Source: Blasia pusilla (taxonomy: Eukaryota; Marchantiophyta; Marchantiopsida; Blasiales). Taken from it: a DNA stretch of 64,000 nucleotides. The DNA is taken from contig CM114273.1 in the NCBI GenBank assembly GCA_050084515.1, positions 39,618,001 to 39,682,000 on the forward strand, written 5' to 3'. Under the pieces are notes generated by a model that saw only the letters and a list, made by a program, of their open reading frames with translations, did no database searches and had not been told where the DNA came from. This document shows, one piece after another, positions 46,401 through 57,575 of the stretch. The translations under genes and the position numbers were made by a program. Every line of letters starts with the position of its first letter. Position 1 is the first letter of the stretch.

Positions 46401-47394
46401 TCTTACTTGCCTTCGTTTATTCGCTTGTCGCCTATTTCTTGGTGGGACTCGTAGCAGGAGTCGGCCCTTTTCTGTTCTTCACGGTGGTTACGTTCCTCAC
46501 CTTGAGCATGGCCAACTCTTTTGTCTCTTTCATAAGTGGGCTGGTGCCAAATATAACGATCGGACACTCTATCTGCTCGGCCGTAATTGCGTATTTCTTT
46601 CTCTTCTCCGGATTCTTCATTGAAAGGTAACTGTCTTATCCAGACGTATTCTCGATATAGATGTCCTATCACTTCCTAATTAAGCGCCCAGACAGTATTA
46701 GATTCTCCCTTGTTTCCGACATGATTATGTGCACGTGTTGGAATTTGGAAAACTTGGACATTATCCGAACAACTTAACGAGGATCATGAAGTCCCAGTCT
46801 CCCAGATGTTTTTGTGGACTCTTGACTCTTGAAATCTCGCGTCATTTTTCAAACGCTTTTCAAGTAGACGGTGACTAAATGGTAAGACTAACGTTCTTAC
46901 CATTTAGTCACCGTCTACATTTTACTCCAGGCGTATGCACGACATAATTAGTTAGAACTAGTTATGATATGATGCCAGATTTATTCAGTTAAGCATTGGC
47001 AAACCTGTGCTCGAATATTCACATTGTTGCAGTTCATCGATTTCTAGTCCAGATGGCACATTCGCGTTTTTAAGAGCAAAAGTAGTGCGGAAATCTGACA
47101 CAAAGTGAAACTTGGAATGGTTTTTCCAGACACAGCATTCCAGGGTATTGGATCTGGCTTCACTACTTGTCTTTGTTCAAGTATCCCTTCGAAGCGATGC
47201 TCGAGAACGAGTTCGGGAACTTGAAGGGTGTAATTTGGTACGGGAATGTCGATTCCGATGCCGTCCTCGACAGCATATCATCTGGCCGCGCAAGCCCTGT
47301 GGAATGTATAGTTGCCATGGTTGTATTTACCATTGGATACCGATTTCTCTTCTGGATCATTCTTGAGCAGTTTACCAAAAGTGTGAGACAGTAG
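43427..47394 (+). CDS. ABCG-subfamily half-size ABC transporter, seven exons
   Basis: Exons: 43427-43699, 43960-44364, 44889-45206, 45503-45586, 45795-45983, 46163-46626, 47130-47394. GT-AG introns and agreeing phases give 665 residues. The nucleotide-binding domain comes first, as in ABCG proteins: Walker A GPSGSGKT (residues 124-131), a Q-loop in GYVMQDDDLFPMLTVRETL, signature VSGGE (230-234), Walker B LFLDEPTSGLDS (from 251) and the switch His in TIHQPS. Exons 5-7 supply the membrane half, with hydrophobic helices in exon 6 and YWIWLHYLSLFKYPFEAML in exon 7. That motif and the N-terminal segment resemble the plant ABCG1/2/6/16/20 group, which exports suberin or pollen-wall lipids as dimers at the plasma membrane. 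The substrate here is inferred. No lesions seen. Confidence 0.93.
44580..44609. repeat. Hairpin in ABCG intron 2 (11-bp arms)
   Basis: ACCTTCTGCAC and its exact reverse complement flank an 8-base loop. Confidence 0.8.
44687..44728. repeat. Hairpin in ABCG intron 2 (17-bp arms)
   Basis: AGCTCGGTTCCATCGCT (44687-44703) and its exact reverse complement (44712-44728) flank an 8-base loop. Confidence 0.9.
45282..45323. repeat. Hairpin in ABCG intron 3 (18-bp arms, one bulge)
   Basis: GACAGACAAATGCGTTGGC pairs with 45306-45323 apart from one extra G in the left arm. The loop is 5 bases. Confidence 0.85.
46864..46918. repeat. Hairpin in ABCG intron 6 (24-bp perfect arms)
   Basis: The arms 46864-46887 and 46895-46918 are exact reverse complements around a 7-base loop. 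The sequence is mixed in composition, so this is not simple AT-repeat pairing. Confidence 0.93.
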
Positions 47395-50030
47395 GTCTCG
47401 AATCTTGACCTTGATCTCCAGAGCTAGACCTTGGTCTCTTGTGCTGTATTCATATACCCTACACTGCGCGTGAATAGCGGAAATCCAACGAAGACGATGG
47501 TAGCGGCGATTTGCAGGATTACAACTGAACTCTGGGATTATGGGGTCTATTTAAGCATTAGAATGGCCCAGCAGTTTCCCTTTCAAAATTGGGAATTCTG
47601 CGGCAGCTGATCACTAAGACGTGTCAGAGCTTGAGACTGCTGTGAGTTCTAGCGAACTTCAGACTAGGCTGGTATGTTTTGATTCGCCGAGCAACTCCCG
47701 GCATGTGACAAGATTTGCCCTGTTCATTCACTCCGAAGGGGGTCATAAAAGAAATGGGTGCCATGATTCTCACGTCTAGTTCCAGCGATTATGCGAAATA
47801 GGAGGGACCTGAGAATTCTGAAGCTTGGCATAGGTACCTGAATTACCCGCTCACCATCCAACATCGCTGGATCCATCAGAATGTAAGCGTTCTAAGCTGC
47901 GTTCCTGCGCGCGATGTCCACCGAACTCCAATCTGTTCGAATTTCCGCTAGTTGGAAGATCGGACACTCTAGAATTCAGCGAGCTGTACACAAGCTTTAT
48001 TGTCGCCCTGTCAGTCCAGCTTTTGGCAATATAACGGAGATCGTACATGTGGACTCCAAAAGTACCACGGTTGAGGGCCATCAGAGTGTTTGTCGCTTGT
48101 CTCCGCTAAAGTTCCAAACGCATTACATGTAAGACCTCTGGATGTGATCGACCAATCGATCGGCAGCAAACTCGATGCACGCCTAGAGCCCCCCGTCTTC
48201 GACCTAGGGATTGTAGTTGAGGCACACGGTTGGTGAAAAACTTTGAGCTCAGTTCGTCGTTAGGTGTCAGTTCGAGTAAAGTAACGATGCAATCATGCTT
48301 ACCTGCTCAAGCTGGATTCCAGGTCACACGACATCTCCCTTTAGGGTGGCCTAGGATGTTCATTAACCCGTGCCATGCACGGACACCGACTAGTGTGGTA
48401 TATATGTATATGTAAGTTAAAGGCCGGGCATTTTGCAAACGCAAAATGTTCATTATGGAAAAGAAAAAAGAAATTAATTTAGACGAAATTAATTTCCATA
48501 ATTTAAAAGTTGATTTAAACCCGTCATCAAAAACGGGTTGGTTGGGGTCGATTCCACGGAGGGCAGTTATGGTCGCTGCCGACTAAAACTTTTATCGAAG
48601 AGATGACAGAAAATAGTAAGGTAGCCGCGACGTAATCTCCTGCGTCACGAAAATTACGCGACCTATGTAGCATGAATCGGCCCCTTCAGCTCTGCCAGTC
48701 GAATGAGGAATTAAAGTTCCTGCTCCGGCATTATCGCAGGGACTATTGCGTTAAGTCCTGGTTAAAGAAACTCCTTTTGTAATTACGACGGGAGATTTTA
48801 AAGGCGCATGGATCCATGGGCCCTTTCTACATACCGTGTGCTTCAGAGATGGAGATGTTAGGTGGAAGAACTCGTTGGAAACCGAGGTCTGGGGGTTGAT
48901 ATCCACTCAGTGCTGCTGACACTAGTAAGCGGGTACGAACGTAACCAACCAATACTTTTCCTCGCAGGTGCGTGTGATCCCGGTTCGTCACTCGTTTGTC
49001 GCTACCCTTGTCACGAACGTGGGTCTGCCAATTTGCCTGATTTTTACAGCTCATTGCTCAAGGTGCTCGCATTTCTTCGCTAAATATTCCATCGATAAGA
49101 TGCACTGACTATAGAATCAGTGAAACTCTCTACCGGCGAACGCACCAATTCTCGCTAATTTTGTTTTAGTTTCTGGGACGGACCAGGTTCGGAAATTTAA
49201 GAATTGTCGCTTCTGCTCACGAAATTGCCTCCCGATCACTTTTAGAATTCTACGTGGTACGTATGCATGTGGCTCGGAGAGCGTAAAAGGCGTGAACTTT
49301 AGCTGATTCTTGTTTCACAAAGAAACTGTACTGGTAGCTTCCAAAATTTGTAGGTACGGAGTCACACATGAGGAAGTCTTTGGGTACGACAAACAGTCGT
49401 GACCACGTTTTCGGTGGAATCCTTTCCGAATAAGGTGCGAAGAACTTTCGGCACTTTCGGGAGTCGGGACCTTATTTAATTCTGCTACAGACCTCAGAAA
49501 CTAGTATACGTCCTTCATTTGGTCTGTCTTTCTCCGACAACCCTCGTGAGCCAACGTCATAGAGTTTGGAGTCGGTACTGCCGGCACTACCCTGCAGTGC
49601 GTGATATTACCTGAGAAGTTTGTCGATTCTAGAATTCAGGCGTCAACTGGAAGCGACCGTGACTGTCAGACTCGTGAATCGAACGTTCAAGGCTGCAATG
49701 CACATCACGCCATCTGCAGATTAAAGGAAAGCTCTCTGCGTCGTACACGGCTGTAGAACTCTTGAGTTGCCACAGTGCTGCGAATCCGTGATGCTATCTT
49801 GATCTCAGAATGCAATCTTGAACAAACAAGCGACTCACGAGCTGTCCGTGTTCGTCGAAACCAAACTTCCATTCGAATCGAGAAAGCGATTGATCTGATC
49901 TCAACACAAACTCAGGAATTTGTGGAAGTGGGGACCACGCGTCACAAAACTCTGCATTTTCAGACTCGTTGTCTCTACAGCAGCAATCATTGGAGTGTTT
50001 CTACTAAACGTTGCCGTACTAGTCGGGACC
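47395..50030. other. Intergenic DNA downstream of ABCG
   Basis: No supported gene. A Helitron-like 3' end lies at 48368-48393 (listed separately). Short inverted repeats occur at about 48430-48500. Everything else is unassigned. Confidence 0.45.
48368..48393 (+). mobile_element. Helitron-like 3' terminus
   Basis: A hairpin CCGTGCCATGCACGG is followed by seven bases and CTAG before a T, like the 3' ends at 52202 and (inverted) 7951. I found no matching 5' TC end upstream, so only the terminus is annotated. Confidence 0.4.
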
Positions 50031-50162
50031 GCTTGGTCACTTCAAATCTCAGTCGTTAGGGAGTTCGAATAGGAACTTTGCTTCTCGTCAATTGCTTCGG
50101 TCACTTGAAGTCTCAGCCGTTGAAGAGGTCGAATAGGAAATTATCTGCTCGTCAACTGCTCG
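50031..50162 (+). repeat. Two-unit tandem repeat, about 65 bp
   Basis: The first unit begins GCTTGGTCACTTCAAATCTC and the second GCTTCGGTCACTTGAAGTCTC (near 50095). Both run through TCGAATAGGAA to CTCGTCAA. Confidence 0.75.
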
Positions 50163-50968
50163 CCAGTACTGGCCAGTTTAGAACCCGCAGATTCTGGAGT
50201 GGGCATTCCCTTTTGATTCTGGTTAAGAGATCTGTGCTCGCCATTTCCCTTACCATTCCTCCAGGGAAGGTTCTTCTCCCCCTGGCATGTGCGCAGGTTC
50301 CTGTACACAAGCCAGCATGTCTGGATCACTTCATGAACCTGCACCGAAGGCGATGGTTATTTTCCGCTTGGCAAGTTAACAGGTTCATGTACACAAGCCA
50401 GCTATGTTTGTTTGATGAAGCTGCACCCAAGTGCACCAATCTTACCCTTTCATTAGCTTCGGCGTATCCAGAAACCTGCGTACCAAAGTCACCAAATGTC
50501 TGCGTATGATGCAAGCTTGCGCGTGGCTTGCCGTGCACGGCAAGGAGTCGGGAGCGGAAGAGCTCTCCTGTCCTTGCAGTGACCACAAGCGGCTACTTTG
50601 AACCGCCATGAAGGAGTGAACTTGCAGAAGCAGATGTATTGCGCCGCAAGACACGCGTAAGCGAGCAACTCTTTGTATAAGGGGCAGCCAGAATATTATC
50701 GAATCGTTCATGGATCACATAAGTATGAGGCACTGGCATTCCTCCTGCGAACCTGTACACCACGGGCTGGCTAGCTGAGGCGCAGATCCTAAATCCCGGG
50801 AATCCATGTTAACACTTCACAGTTGGATTCGGCTGGCGGAATCCGTTAGGTCCTTTCGTAAGTCTCCTACTCGCACCAAAACAAGTAAAAATTGCCACCT
50901 GCATCAGAATAACCACGGAGTGAATTTAGGAAGGATGAACAACAGGGCGGAGGGAACATTCACTTATT
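50163..50968. other. Spacer with a second diverged direct repeat
   Basis: AGGTTCCTGTACACAAGCCAGC (about 50294) recurs as AGGTTCATGTACACAAGCCAGC (about 50382), each followed by a related GATGAAGCTGCACC-like stretch. A weaker inverted relative occurs near 50745. No gene is supported. Confidence 0.5.
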
Positions 50969-50974
50969 TATTAT

Positions 50975-52202
50975 TTATATACTATTATTGGAGGATTGAA
51001 GCAAAACTCTCGGACTTGACACGTGTACTCTTGGCATTCAATCGGGTGCTTTGGTCAGGATTGTTTTCCTCCTCCTCATGATTGTTTCCTCATGATTGTT
51101 GTTTCATTTCGTTTTGAAATTAGAATATTTTCATCTTGTTGTCTCTTGTTCATAATGGGGTCGATTGTTACACTTGCATTTATGTCATCTTTTTGGTCTA
51201 ATATAAATATCATGGAGTTGACTACTAACATGCAAGTTCAAAAGTTAGAAAGTCACTTCCGTAATGAAGTGAGAGAGTAGTGTATTTTTGCATTCACATT
51301 TTGGAGAAAACTTTATATAATTACCATCTGAAATTATTATTAGAAGTAATAAGATAAGAGATTTTATTGATTTGATATATGGAAACTTTCCCTCTTAATT
51401 CAATGACATTGATTTCTTGAGAGATACTAAAATTTTGACTATGAAAAATAAAGATGTAGATGACATAAATGCAAGTGTAATGTTACGGTTTCCAAGAGAG
51501 GTAATCCTTTTAACTTTTATAAAAGAGTTATTCAATTATAAGTTTGGATATTCATATTACCTTTTTTTACAAATTCATTATATTTTGAGTACAAAAGCAA
51601 GTTTACCTCAACGGCGACTCTATTCCAAACGAGGGGATGACTCATACATATCCAACTGAATTTTTGAACACATGCTTGCCTTCAAAACCTCCTCCTTACC
51701 GATTGTGTTTGAAGATTGGGGCACTACTCATGCTATAACGAAACATGAATGAAGCACATGGACAAGCAAACGGGATAAGATTGGTAATTTGTGGATTGAT
51801 GCAACATGGCATAGATGCTGAAATTATCATATGGAAGAATATTGGAGATTGAATTTTTGTTCCATGTATCCCATTGATTGCATCAGATTTATATAATCAG
51901 GTTTGCCATTTGATTTTACATAGGTTTCAATTCCCTATTCGACCGGCTTTTGCTATGACTATCAATAAGTCATATATTTTCTCATGGTCTAGAGTAGGGA
52001 AGAGAAGTTCTATCCATATTATAATTGGAAGCGATGAACATTCAAATAAGGAAGGTGACTATACACGGAATGTAGTCTATAAAGAAATCTTAGGATAAAA
52101 TAAATATTTAAAAATCAGATGAGAAAAATATGATTCCTTCTTGCCTATTTGCATCTTTCGTATTCCCTCTTACACCCGTGCATCGCACGGGAACCTTACT
52201 AG
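50975..52202 (+). mobile_element. Helitron 3' part with helicase remnant
   Basis: The 3' end is clear: hairpin CCCGTGCATCGCACGGG (52175-52191), seven bases, then CTAG (52199-52202) before a T. Upstream lies the C-terminal end of a Pif1-type helicase (51417-52098). A TATACTATTATTGGAGG stretch near 50977 resembles a decayed Helitron 5' end, which would make this an internally deleted copy, but the leading TC is lost. The N-terminal Rep domain is absent. Confidence 0.72.
51417..52098 (+). pseudogene. Helitron Pif1-like helicase, C-terminal remnant
   Basis: Fragments read in order: ILTMKNKDVDDINASVMLRF (about 51430-51490), RLVICGLMQHGIDAEIIIWKNIGD (about 51780-51850), PCIPLIASD, FQFPIRPAFAMTINKS (about 51926-51973) and a C-terminal YTRNVVYKEILG before the stop near 52096. 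These are the last conserved helicase blocks of plant Helitron transposases, which unwind DNA during rolling-circle transposition. A stop and frame changes between blocks, and a shortened segment after TINKS, show it is dead. Confidence 0.78.
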
Positions 52203-52913
52203 TTAATTCTATGCGATCATCATCTCCACTAGAGAAATATATTTTCTTTAGATACTATACTCCTTTATTATAAACAACCGGGTCTATACAGCTTTTATAA
52301 TGCGCCCAAGCCAATGAGCTTCTAAGGTAATGCTATCACCACTAGAGCAAAATATTCACTTTCTTATAAAATAAACTTTTAAAAAAAAGACAAAGAAAGG
52401 TAAAAACATCTCAAAAGAGGAGTCAAAAAATGCATATGGAATGCAAAAATGAACTGGCAACTAGAGCCTCTCGTAGTGGTAGTCATGTTCCTTCAAGTGT
52501 AGTTACGGCCTTTACATGTGGGAGTGGTTTATGACCCCTCCTCTTGGTGGCTCCATCTCTCCCCTGTTTTTGAGCTCCACGTACGTGGCAGCTTCAAGTT
52601 CTTCCTCTAAGTTAAGTCATCCGATTAAGTGTTGCTTAACATCTACTTAGACACGCATCTTCTGACTTAGTCTGTTTTAACCTAAAATCCGTGCCTATGT
52701 TCCAAACGCAACCTGGTCTCCCAAATACTCATAATATCTCGCTCGTGCTTATTTCTATTATGCTATGATGATCGATGATCGTCCATGTGTTCTTTCAATT
52801 CACTTGTGCCTGTTGGGGGCGCCTTCTCTGTCAGAAAATTGATTCCAATTTTCTACATAATATTCGGATTTCTGTCTCGATTGTGGACGTCTACACCGAC
52901 AACAAGTAAATCT
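52203..52913. other. AT-rich spacer
   Basis: No gene seen. A stretch near 52258-52325 resembles 40357-40430, suggesting a dispersed low-copy repeat. Confidence 0.4.
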
Positions 52914-53318
52914 GTCATACTTTCCCTTTCCTTCATGGCTCAAGGAAGCTTCTACGCTTGATTTGTATACTACTCTCCTTTGCAATTGATTTACGAATTA
53001 TGGTACAAAAGAGCTTCTCCTCATCAAGCCCCATTTCTTCACTCTCGATGCGCCCGATTTCTTCACTCTCGGTGCACATGTTCACGTTCTCGCTGCGAGC
53101 AAGAACCTGAAGACGTGTCATACTTCCCTTTCCTTCTTGAATTCATGGCTCAAGGAATCTTCTACGTTTGATTTGTATACTACTCTCCTTTGCAATTGAT
53201 TTACGAATTATGGTACACAAGAGCTTCTCCTGATCAAGCCCCGTTTCTTCACTCTCGATGCGCCCAATTTCTTCACTCTCGGTATACATGTTCACGTTCT
53301 CGCTACGAGTTCTAGTAA
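52914..53318 (+). repeat. Two-unit 203-bp tandem duplication
   Basis: GTCATACTT at 52914 recurs at 53117. Both units contain TTGATTTGTATACTACTCTC and a doubled CTTCACTCTCG stretch. They differ by scattered substitutions and a small insertion (TTGAA). Confidence 0.9.
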
Positions 53319-53510
53319 CGACCTAACTCAGCACTTGCATAAGATTTTTTCATTCAAGGCATCCGCCATCGGACGTGCATTTCATCTACGCATATCACCT
53401 TGCTCCGCTCCAACGTTTCCACAGGGTGAATGTGTGCTTTGTCAGCACTTTTTCTCCTGCCAGCTTTGGGCTCTAGCTCCCACTCATGCCATACACTTAT
53501 CAAAAGCCAT

Positions 53511-54212
53511 TGTTGTACACATACACATCGCTACACAACATACATTGTTGTCACCGAACATACACACAAACACACACGATCCCATGCTAACTCATGGTAT
53601 CCAAACAATGAGACAAGAAGTACTAAAATATCTCCAATTAAATTAAGATCCAATCTCTCTATACACCATCTTGGGTTACACTCACAAGGCAAGGGACCAT
53701 AGCTCCGCCGCCTTATGCCAAGAGGTTCAACAAAGAGAGAATGAGTTCTCACGCTCTCTCTCCTTAAGGTATACCCCTCCCCTCTCCCAAGCTCTCTCCA
53801 TGGTAACCTATTCTCTCAAGTCACCTCCTTGGCTCTTGACCTAATGTAGGAGGTCAAGGGCCACTTACCAAAAATAGAAAGTCGATCATATACTCAAAAT
53901 GATACTTGCCTAAAATATTCAGTTCCTCAACATGGCTCCAAATGAGCCGAAAAGAAGGGGAAACCTGCTCTCTCAGGTTTTCCGGGGCCTCAGCAGGTCA
54001 TCCTCGACCTACTGAGCTTGTCCTCCACTACTCACAAAGGCGCTCTACTAGATCTCACCAATCTATCCTAAAATACGTGACAGCTATCGTGCGCATACAC
54101 ATCGCTACACAACATACATGGCTGTCACCAAACACACACACAAACACGCACGATCCCATGCTAACTCATGGCATCCAAACAATGAGACAAGAAATACTAA
54201 AATATCTCAATC
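53511..54212 (-). repeat. B2-A2-B1 terminal array (element C)
   Basis: The third independent instance of the arrangement: B2 at 53511-53640, A2 at 53645-54082 and B1 at 54085-54212. B1 and A2 are again separated by two bases. B2 follows A2 at the same GGATCTTA junction as in element B. Confidence 0.87.
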
Positions 54213-54399
54213 GCCCCCTTAGCTGGTGGTTAGGTCCCTCTAACTCCAATTCGAGGGACCTATCCACCTACCACGACATATATCTCTAGGACACTAAGAC
54301 CAGAAAGGCCGGGTGCTCATGTGGCCCCATCGTTAGTCGCCTTCCTCTCATCCATGTCACAGAAAAAATTGGAATCAAAACCTACCTAGTATCTCCGCT

Positions 54400-54545
54400 A
54401 TGTACATCTGGGACACAATCCATCGTCCCCGAGGAACCCTAGCGAGAGGTGGCGTCAGACATGCCATATGCCAACCTCTCGAACATCCATCACAGACTAG
54501 AATTGTGACCGTATCACGAGCAGAACCACACAACATACAACGCAA
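54400..54545 (-). pseudogene. PHD finger (element C)
   Basis: Reads RCMLCGSARDTVTILVCDGC and GWHMACLTPPL in frame, with the first Cys codon at about 54537-54539, so six of the eight zinc ligands are in order. A one-base insertion just before the last CPRC pair shifts the end. Confidence 0.8.
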
Positions 54546-54559
54546 GCCTGCAAGAACTA

Positions 54560-55780
54560 CTTCCGAGCTCGGATCTACTGTACCATCAATGTTAAGAAGG
54601 TCACATGGCGCACAATTACGCACATGGTCCTTCCATACCATATCATTGCGTCCCTCCAGCAAGAGAACACCGGATGGCAAAATGTCATGCACTCTCAGGA
54701 TAGTGCACCCTGCAGTCACATCCAACGTCGCCGGTGCCGTCTATTGCAAGTACACATAATCTTCCTAATGAAACCTCCCGATAGTTGGTCGATAATCACC
54801 ATCCCAAATAGTCGCATACCTCAACATATCCCGATGTTGCGTAATCGCCAAGTTCTTGAACGTCATGGGCATCACTCTCCGAAACAACTCATCCCTCTGA
54901 GAACATGCTCTCGACGAATGGCCGCAGGTAAATCTGGGTCTCGGCCATAAAATAGCAAGTACGGTGAAAAAGACGCTAAGATGCCTGCTTGCTAAATCTG
55001 TCTTCCATCGCCAACCATGGCAACTGGAGGTCCCAATCTCCTAGGTGACCTCTGTGCAAGCCATACTTGCGTAAACCCCTCTTCACCGTCTACACAACTC
55101 TCTCCGCTAATCCATCCGCCTCGAGATGATCTCACGAAGTGGTGCGGTGGTCGATCATCGCCTGATCACACAAGGCCTGGAACTCACCGTGAAACTCCGT
55201 ACCCTCGTCTGTCAATACCTCAGCTGGTGCGCCATAATGACTCAGCACTCTGTCAAGGAAGACATAAGCTACTCTCTCACTCGCTTTGTCAAGCAATGCA
55301 ACCATCTCAATCCATTTCGAGAAGTGCTCGACCATTACCAACACATAACGACTGTGACACTGCGTCAAAGGCAAAGGTCCTGCAAAATCCAAACTCCATC
55401 TATACCCTAAGCCCATGATTGGTAATGGATGCAAATGTGGAGTTTGAGCATTGAACGATGCTCAGACCCGATCACACACCATGCATCTCACAACAAACTG
55501 TTGAACATTAGTCTGCATGCCTTGCCACCAATACTGAATCTAGAGCAAGCTGTACGTCCGCTTCACCCCAAAGTGACCCAACTCCTCATGGGCATGCTGC
55601 ACTAGTCGTGCTCTCTGCGAAGGATGCGGCACTACGCTTACTTTGTGATCCTCCCAAACCCTCAAAATATGTGTCCACTCACAACAAAACCGTCTGGCCC
55701 ACTGTAGGATCCGATCCCGCTCTCTAGTACACATGGTGCTCACAACGCTGCCAGTACGAAGGTACTCCTTCACTCGCTTT
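54560..55780 (-). pseudogene. DDE integrase (element C)
   Basis: Zinc domain: HAHEELGHFGVKRTYSLL in the frame 55540-55773. Core: GYRWSLDFAGPLPL and EVLTDEGTEFHGEFQ, with the first two catalytic Asp residues intact, in 55132-55434. The Glu-bearing segment follows near 55100-55130 in a broken frame. The C-terminal module is fragmentary (54560-54850). Confidence 0.82.
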
Positions 55781-55937
55781 GGCCACCTGTCGTCTTCTCA
55801 CTGGCCTTGTGATCCAAGGACTCTCCACTAGACCTCGCTATCAAAGTCTCCACACTCTGGCTCTCCAAAGCCAACATGCCTAAATAGGCTGACGCGTGCC
55901 ATCCCGACACTGACTCTTCATCACTCTCTCCATGCCA

Positions 55938-56396
55938 TCAAGCTCGAGTTGCATCTCGCTGACTCGGGCATGGGTTACGACTCAACCCATCTGCATCCTG
56001 GTTGAGCATCCCATATCTATGTACCACCTGAAAATCATACTCCTCCAACAATAGAGCCCATATCGCAAGCTTCCCTGTAAGCTTGTCAGACTCCATCAAC
56101 CACTTGAGTGGTTGATGATGAGTGATGATGGTAAAGGATTTGCCGAATAAGTAACATCTGAAATGCATGAGAGCCCACACCGCAGCCAAGCACTCACCCT
56201 CATACGAGCTGTACTTTGCCTCTGCAACGTTGTTTGAGCGGCTAGCATAAGCCACCACAAACTCTCTACCCTCATCATCATGTTGGGTGAGCACCGCTGT
56301 AAGCCCCAACATGCTCCAATGTGTGTGCAACTCAAAAGAACGCCCCCTTATCGGTCTCCTCAAGATGGGCACGGACGTCAACCTGTCCTCGAGCAA
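55938..56396 (-). pseudogene. RNase H (element C)
   Basis: A 152-codon open frame contains ELHTHWSMLGLTAVLTQHD, AYASRSNNVAEAKYSSYEGE, FTIITHHQPLKWLM, LTGKLAIWALLLEEYDFQVVH and NQDADGLSRNPCP. The order matches the Ty3/gypsy RNase H up to the spacer before integrase. There is a single copy, unlike element B. Confidence 0.85.
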
Positions 56397-57389
56397 CTAA
56401 AATGCTCGCTCCTGCTCATCCCCCTAGTGCCACTCATGATCCACCTTGGTCAGCAAGGTCAGCGGCTTCGCAATTGAACTGAATCCCTTGACGTACCGCC
56501 GATAGAAGTTCGCCAATCCCATGAATACGCAAACACGACTCACTTCTATAGGGCGTGGAATGCGTGAGATAGCCTCTACGTTCATACGCTAAACACCAAG
56601 GCCCCCTGGATAAATCATATGACCCAAGTACTCAATCTGGTCGTAGAAGAACTTACACTTGCTTGGATGTAGCTTCAGCCCATGTAATTGCAATCGTCGA
56701 AATACCTCCTCTAGATGTTGCTCATGCTCCTCAACCGTGGCGCTAAAGACTACGATGTCATCAATTTAACACCTAGCAAAATCCAGACCAGCCAAGATCC
56801 TATCCATGACCCTCTGAAACTCAGCCGGGGCATTCTTTAACCCAAATGGTAAGAACCGCCACTGGTACAAACAATCCTTCCCATGAGGATCGATGTCCCA
56901 AAATGCCATCTTTTGCCTGTCCTCCAATCTGATAGGCAACTGATGGTATCCGGCTCGCAAATCCAATGAACAGAAGATCTTTGCTTGACCAATCACATCA
57001 AAGATCTCCTCAGGGGTGGGCATGGCATACCTATCGAACTTTGTCTGCCGATTGATAGGTCGGTAATCCCCACACATCCGCCTATCCATCTAGTTGCCGT
57101 GCACATCCTTCTTGGCGGGCATGACGGTGACAGATGCATACTCCCCATGCGACATCTCCAATAGTCCTGCTTCGACCAAGTCCTGGCTCCTACTCTGAAT
57201 CAGAGCCCTCTCCATATCACTATACCTGTAGGATCGTCGGAAGATTGGCGTATCAATCCACAACTCAATACGGATCCCGGATCCCTTGAGAGTACCCAAA
57301 TCCTCCATGCTAAACGCAAAGCAGCTCTTATAACTCCTGAGGAACTGATGTATCCGGCGTTGCTCTCCTCCTGTCAACTTAGGGCCCAT
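56396..57389 (-). pseudogene. Reverse transcriptase (element C)
   Basis: Two frames (57090-57389 and 56766-57089) read FLRSYKSCFAFSMEDLGTL, YRYSDMERAL, RMCGDYRPINRQTKFDRYA, FCSLDLRAGYHQLPI and FLPFGLKNAPAEFQRVMDRI. The frames are separated by a TAG where element B reads a sense codon. A TAA stands at the Tyr of the YIDD motif. The thumb segment follows to about 56600. Confidence 0.85.
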
Positions 57390-57575
57390 ATCTGGCTCCC
57401 AAGTCTTCCTCGTGACTACGATAGGACTCTCCAGCGTGGGTATCGGTGGTTGCTATGGTGCAACCCCATCTCGAACAACAACACTCGGCCGCTCTCCTAT
57501 AGCCAACTACAAAATCTAATCTCCTCTAGGTACAGTGTCCGGAACCACGCTGGATGTTGTGGCTATCATCTCTTG

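Larger units (their letters stand above)
53511..57575 (-). mobile_element. Element C: 3' half of a DNMT/PHD-family retroelement
   Basis: On the minus strand it runs from the RT-proximal linker (57390-57575) through RT, RNase H, integrase and PHD to B1 (54085-54212), A2 (53645-54082) and B2 (53511-53640). Gag, protease and methyltransferase are missing, because element D begins at 57576 in the opposite orientation. Its sequence is close to element B. The lost 5' half may lie beyond D, outside the window, if D inserted into C. Confidence 0.87.

Noticed and set aside
49775-50509. Open frames of 94 and 143 codons
   Set aside because: They overlap diverged tandem repeats and lack motifs or splice context; no support for a gene.
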